The translations under genes were made by a program, and so were the position numbers. This document shows, in pieces, positions 61,038 through 64,000 of a stretch of DNA of 64,000 nt. The first letter of the stretch is position 1; every line of letters begins with the position of its first letter. The stretch spans positions 1-64,000 of the forward strand of contig JAQFWX010000101.1 of assembly GCA_027605045.1 (NCBI GenBank), written 5' to 3'. The stretch is from Phallus indusiatus. Its lineage: Eukaryota > Basidiomycota > Agaricomycetes > Phallales > Phallaceae. Below the pieces are notes generated by a model. That model was not told the DNA's origin and ran no database searches. It saw only the letters and a list, made by a program, of their open reading frames with translations.

Positions 61038-64000
61038 TATAGCCAAGAGTAATGAAGGAAAAGCTGAAGAAGCTGCAGAGCCCAATGCACTGACAAGACT
61101 GTCTACATGGACTCTCTCAAAACCTGGGTTCTATGATATAAATAGAATACTTTCTACTTTCTTTGTGATTCTAATGAACCCTCAAGTACTATTATGTACT
61201 TTCCGAATTAGTACATTCTTTGTACTTGACCCTGCATTACTTTGGAGTATTTAAACTCGCTGTAAATACTATACAAAGTTGTCTTGAAATCAAACTTTGA
61301 TTCAATTCAATATATTGAATTACAACTTGCCTCTTTATCTCGAAAACCTTGTTTTACCCATTTTCTCAATTTTCTTGTTTTCTCACCCCAAAGTCTTTGT
61401 TATCTGTGGGTGTTCCTTGTTATGAGTACTGATTCATGATGATCCAAATTGAAGAATACTCTCAAGCCTTTGGAGTGGGTGCAACACATAAGTTGAAGCC
61501 AAGTTCTTCATCCCTCAATCTCTCAATCCTCAATTCCTTGATCTGGCAATCTCAAACAGTCTTGGATCTCATACACAGAAAGCTGAGATATCTTCTCACC
61601 TTATGATAACCCAGGTCAATTTAAGGTAAATAATGTTAACTCCGTACCAAAATGTTAAATTCACACTAAACTGCTCAAGGCTATAGTCACCAGTCATAAT
61701 CTGTTGTATGAGCTCAACTTATTTATTGCACCAAAACGTATTATTAGAATTGGTATAGAGATGATGTTATATTATCCTCAACAACACTGGAGACAGATGG
61801 TGAATACTCTGTATATCTTATTTCATGAATTATGAACATGCCTGGAGACAGATGGTGAATACTCTGTATAAAGAGTATTTTATCACTCCAGGCTCACCTA
61901 TACCGCCTATTAGGTGTCCATAGCACTGGTATAATCTAATCTACTTGAGAGATGTACAGATCATAAAAGCCGTTACCAAGAAGAATCAGGTATAGCAAAG
62001 AATATACCTGAGATGAGGGTTGGGATTGAGCATCAGTGGCTGTAGTTTTTGGTTTAAAATGATTGATCCATTCATTGCGTGCAATGGTTATGGCCATTTG
62101 TATCTACAACTCTGGTCACTTCACTGCATGGAAATACACAATTTTTCTTCTAGGGTGCATGACTACAGGGACATCAGTCCCAGTCAAAAGTCTGTGTGAC
62201 CAAATCGACATTTTCAGATAAAATCTGCCATAAGTAAACCTCACCGATGAAACCGGCTTAACACGCATTTTGAGACTATTTCATGTTTGAAACTGTCCTC
62301 AAACTGCTTTAAACGGAACATTGCTGAGTCCAAGCAATTTTGTCTGGCTCATTTGCAACTGTTCCGCCCTGTTCAAATTGGTCTGTTTCTGTCATACAAA
62401 CCACTGATCAAAATAATAAAAATTGTTTATTTCAGTTCTATTCTGCTTGACTACAACTCCGCACTACCCTTCAATTTGACTCTACAATCCTTCCTTGCCA
62501 CAGCTTCGGAAGTCATTGAGAAGAGCATAGAAGGTGAAAGAAATAAGGAAAAAGTGGTGGTAAAAGGAAAACAGTGACAAGGGGAAGAGGCAATGAAAGA
62601 AAAGAGTTGATGAAAGCAATGAATGGATTATGGAATGCTGCAACAATGCTAAGTAATGTTTGGAGGTCAGGATGTGGCATTACTTACATTTATTGTTTCC
62701 AGCCCTTTCATATTTCTTTACATGCTGCCTTGTATACCTTTAAAAAAGTTAGTATCCTTTATTCAACAAAAGACATGACTTACTTCTTTTACTGAAGCAG
62801 GAAGTGAGTTGAACACATTCACAAGATCTGCACATGTTGGTACAACACAATAAGGGTGTGTTCATATATATTCTTTGCCAAAAAGGTTACTGAAAATTGG
62901 TGAGTGTCAGAATACTGGTAATTATGTCACATTTACTCACATTTCAGAGCACATCTTTGGGCTTACTATAAAACCCTTTCTGGCTGAAGTGTGATATCGG
63001 AGCTAGGAATCAATGTAATAACAAAGGCAAAGGAATAACTGATTATTTTACTCACATTGGAGGAAATTAGAATCTGAGTGAACATGAGTACAATCAATGA
63101 CACATTTTGTTTTACTTATAGCTCACCAGATGTACTAGCAGTTAGGGTTGTAGCAGTGGGTTCAATAGGAGTATTGGAAGTACCTGAATAAAAGCAAAGC
63201 TGATGAGCCTGGCACATGAAATTGTGATGATAAGAGAAATACCAGAGTCTGTCCCAGGTCTTCCAGATTACACTAAAAACATTGAGTAGACAATAGAACA
63301 TCCTTACAACGGATCTTGCAAGGATGGCTATAGTAGGTAAATTAGCAAGCTTCTGTCACTTCTTAAATGTGAAGTAACACACCATAGCACTGAATCCAGC
63401 AGGTTCAGTCAAGCTTGAAGTATTCACAGCTGATTGTTCCACAACTCGGGCACTGTGTGCTGGCCATGAAAGACCATTCAAAATAAGACTCCCAGTCATC
63501 ATTCACATCAGACAACCCAACACCATCACTGTTGATGGGTTTAAAATGTATGATGAGGGTTGACAGATGGCAGCAATATGTCAAGAAGCCCACAAGATGC
63601 CACACAGAATGTGTTTATGGGTGCATTTGTCTTGGTTGCCTGGTCCACCATGATTTGCCGACTCAAATGTGAACATGGGGACATAACAGACGTTTTCCGG
63701 TTTTTCATAGGGAACATCCAAGCCATGAAGCTTCTAGGCCATAAAATTACCCATGTGATCCTTGGGACAACAAAAAGTCAAATGTTTGTGTGTGATGCAG
63801 CCAACATAAAACACAAATGCCATTCAACTGCATCAAAGCATTGTATATCCTTTGCTTATAATCATTTTTTCGAGCCTGTTCTTGTTCAGTATGTTTCTTT
63901 TGAATGTTCATCTGAATGGATGGCAGTTTGTTCAAGCTGGATAAGTGGGGTTGTGGTGACATGGGTACGCAACAGGATAAGGATGAAGATTGCAAAGTAG
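61038..64000. repeat. AT-rich repeat debris without a supported gene
   Basis: Contains an inverted copy of a retroelement motif (61472-61506) also found at 51303 and 52092, and a 29-bp direct repeat (61787-61815 and 61842-61870). Short ORFs on both strands between 62287 and 64000 have no recognisable domain. The right edge cuts the sequence, so a partial element cannot be excluded. Confidence 0.4.
61787..61870. repeat. 29-bp direct repeat, two copies
   Basis: Two exact copies beginning CTGGAGACAGATGGTGAATA at 61787 and 61842, with starts 55 nt apart. Confidence 0.8.

Noticed and set aside
63560..64000. 146-codon plus-strand ORF ending exactly at the window edge, and minus-strand ORFs in the same region
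   Set aside because: No motif, no partner exons, similar open frames on both strands, and repeat-rich surroundings. Treated as chance or debris.

Overview
The window looks like nuclear DNA of a filamentous basidiomycete, most likely an Agaricomycete. Genes are split by many short introns (mostly about 45-60 nt, GT-AG), are closely packed on both strands, and include typical fungal families: a NACHT-WD40 relic, a class II myosin, a biotin-protein ligase with an amidotransferase-like N-terminus, and an HGDLK-type TKL kinase. All gene models were spliced by eye from conserved protein motifs, so exon edges are approximate unless stated.

Left two thirds (1-39,620) is mainly housekeeping. In order: a NACHT-WD40 pseudogene cut by the window edge (+), a DUF5519 luciferase-like-domain protein (+), an HCS1/IGHMBP2-type helicase (+), a MATE transporter (+), long-form tRNase Z (-) divergent from HPPK-DHPS of folate synthesis (+), a small unknown protein (-), TFIIH subunit SSL1/p44 (-) divergent from myosin II (+), biotin-protein ligase (-), a PH-domain TKL kinase (+), an intron-containing tRNA-Pro, CTP-type diacylglycerol kinase DGK1 (-), splicing factor PRP17 (+), the SM protein SEC1 (+) and the mitochondrial chaperone CBP3 (+).

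Right third (about 40,088-64,000) is a mobile-element island. Its core is a nest whose layers can be ordered by their terminal inverted repeats (TIRs) and target site duplications (TSDs). A foldback CACTG-ended element (40,088-50,332, TSD TAT) holds three inserts: an 8.7 kb TIR element with 8-bp TSD (40,250-48,922), a 331-bp hAT-like MITE (49,118-49,448, 8-bp TSD) and a 595-bp TA-flanked MITE (49,619-50,213). The 8.7 kb element carries a Crypton-type tyrosine recombinase gene and is itself interrupted by a TA-flanked Tc1/mariner element (41,159-44,762) with a DD34E transposase and a second AT-hook gene. Beyond the nest lie two inverted 352-bp LTR-like repeats, degenerate retroelement ORFs, and a complete hAT element (53,723-60,611, 8-bp TSD) with an apparently intact transposase and an antisense accessory gene. 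The last 3 kb is AT-rich repeat debris.

The most unusual features are the tyrosine recombinase gene inside a TIR/8-bp-TSD element and the presence of a second, non-transposase gene in both intact DNA transposons.
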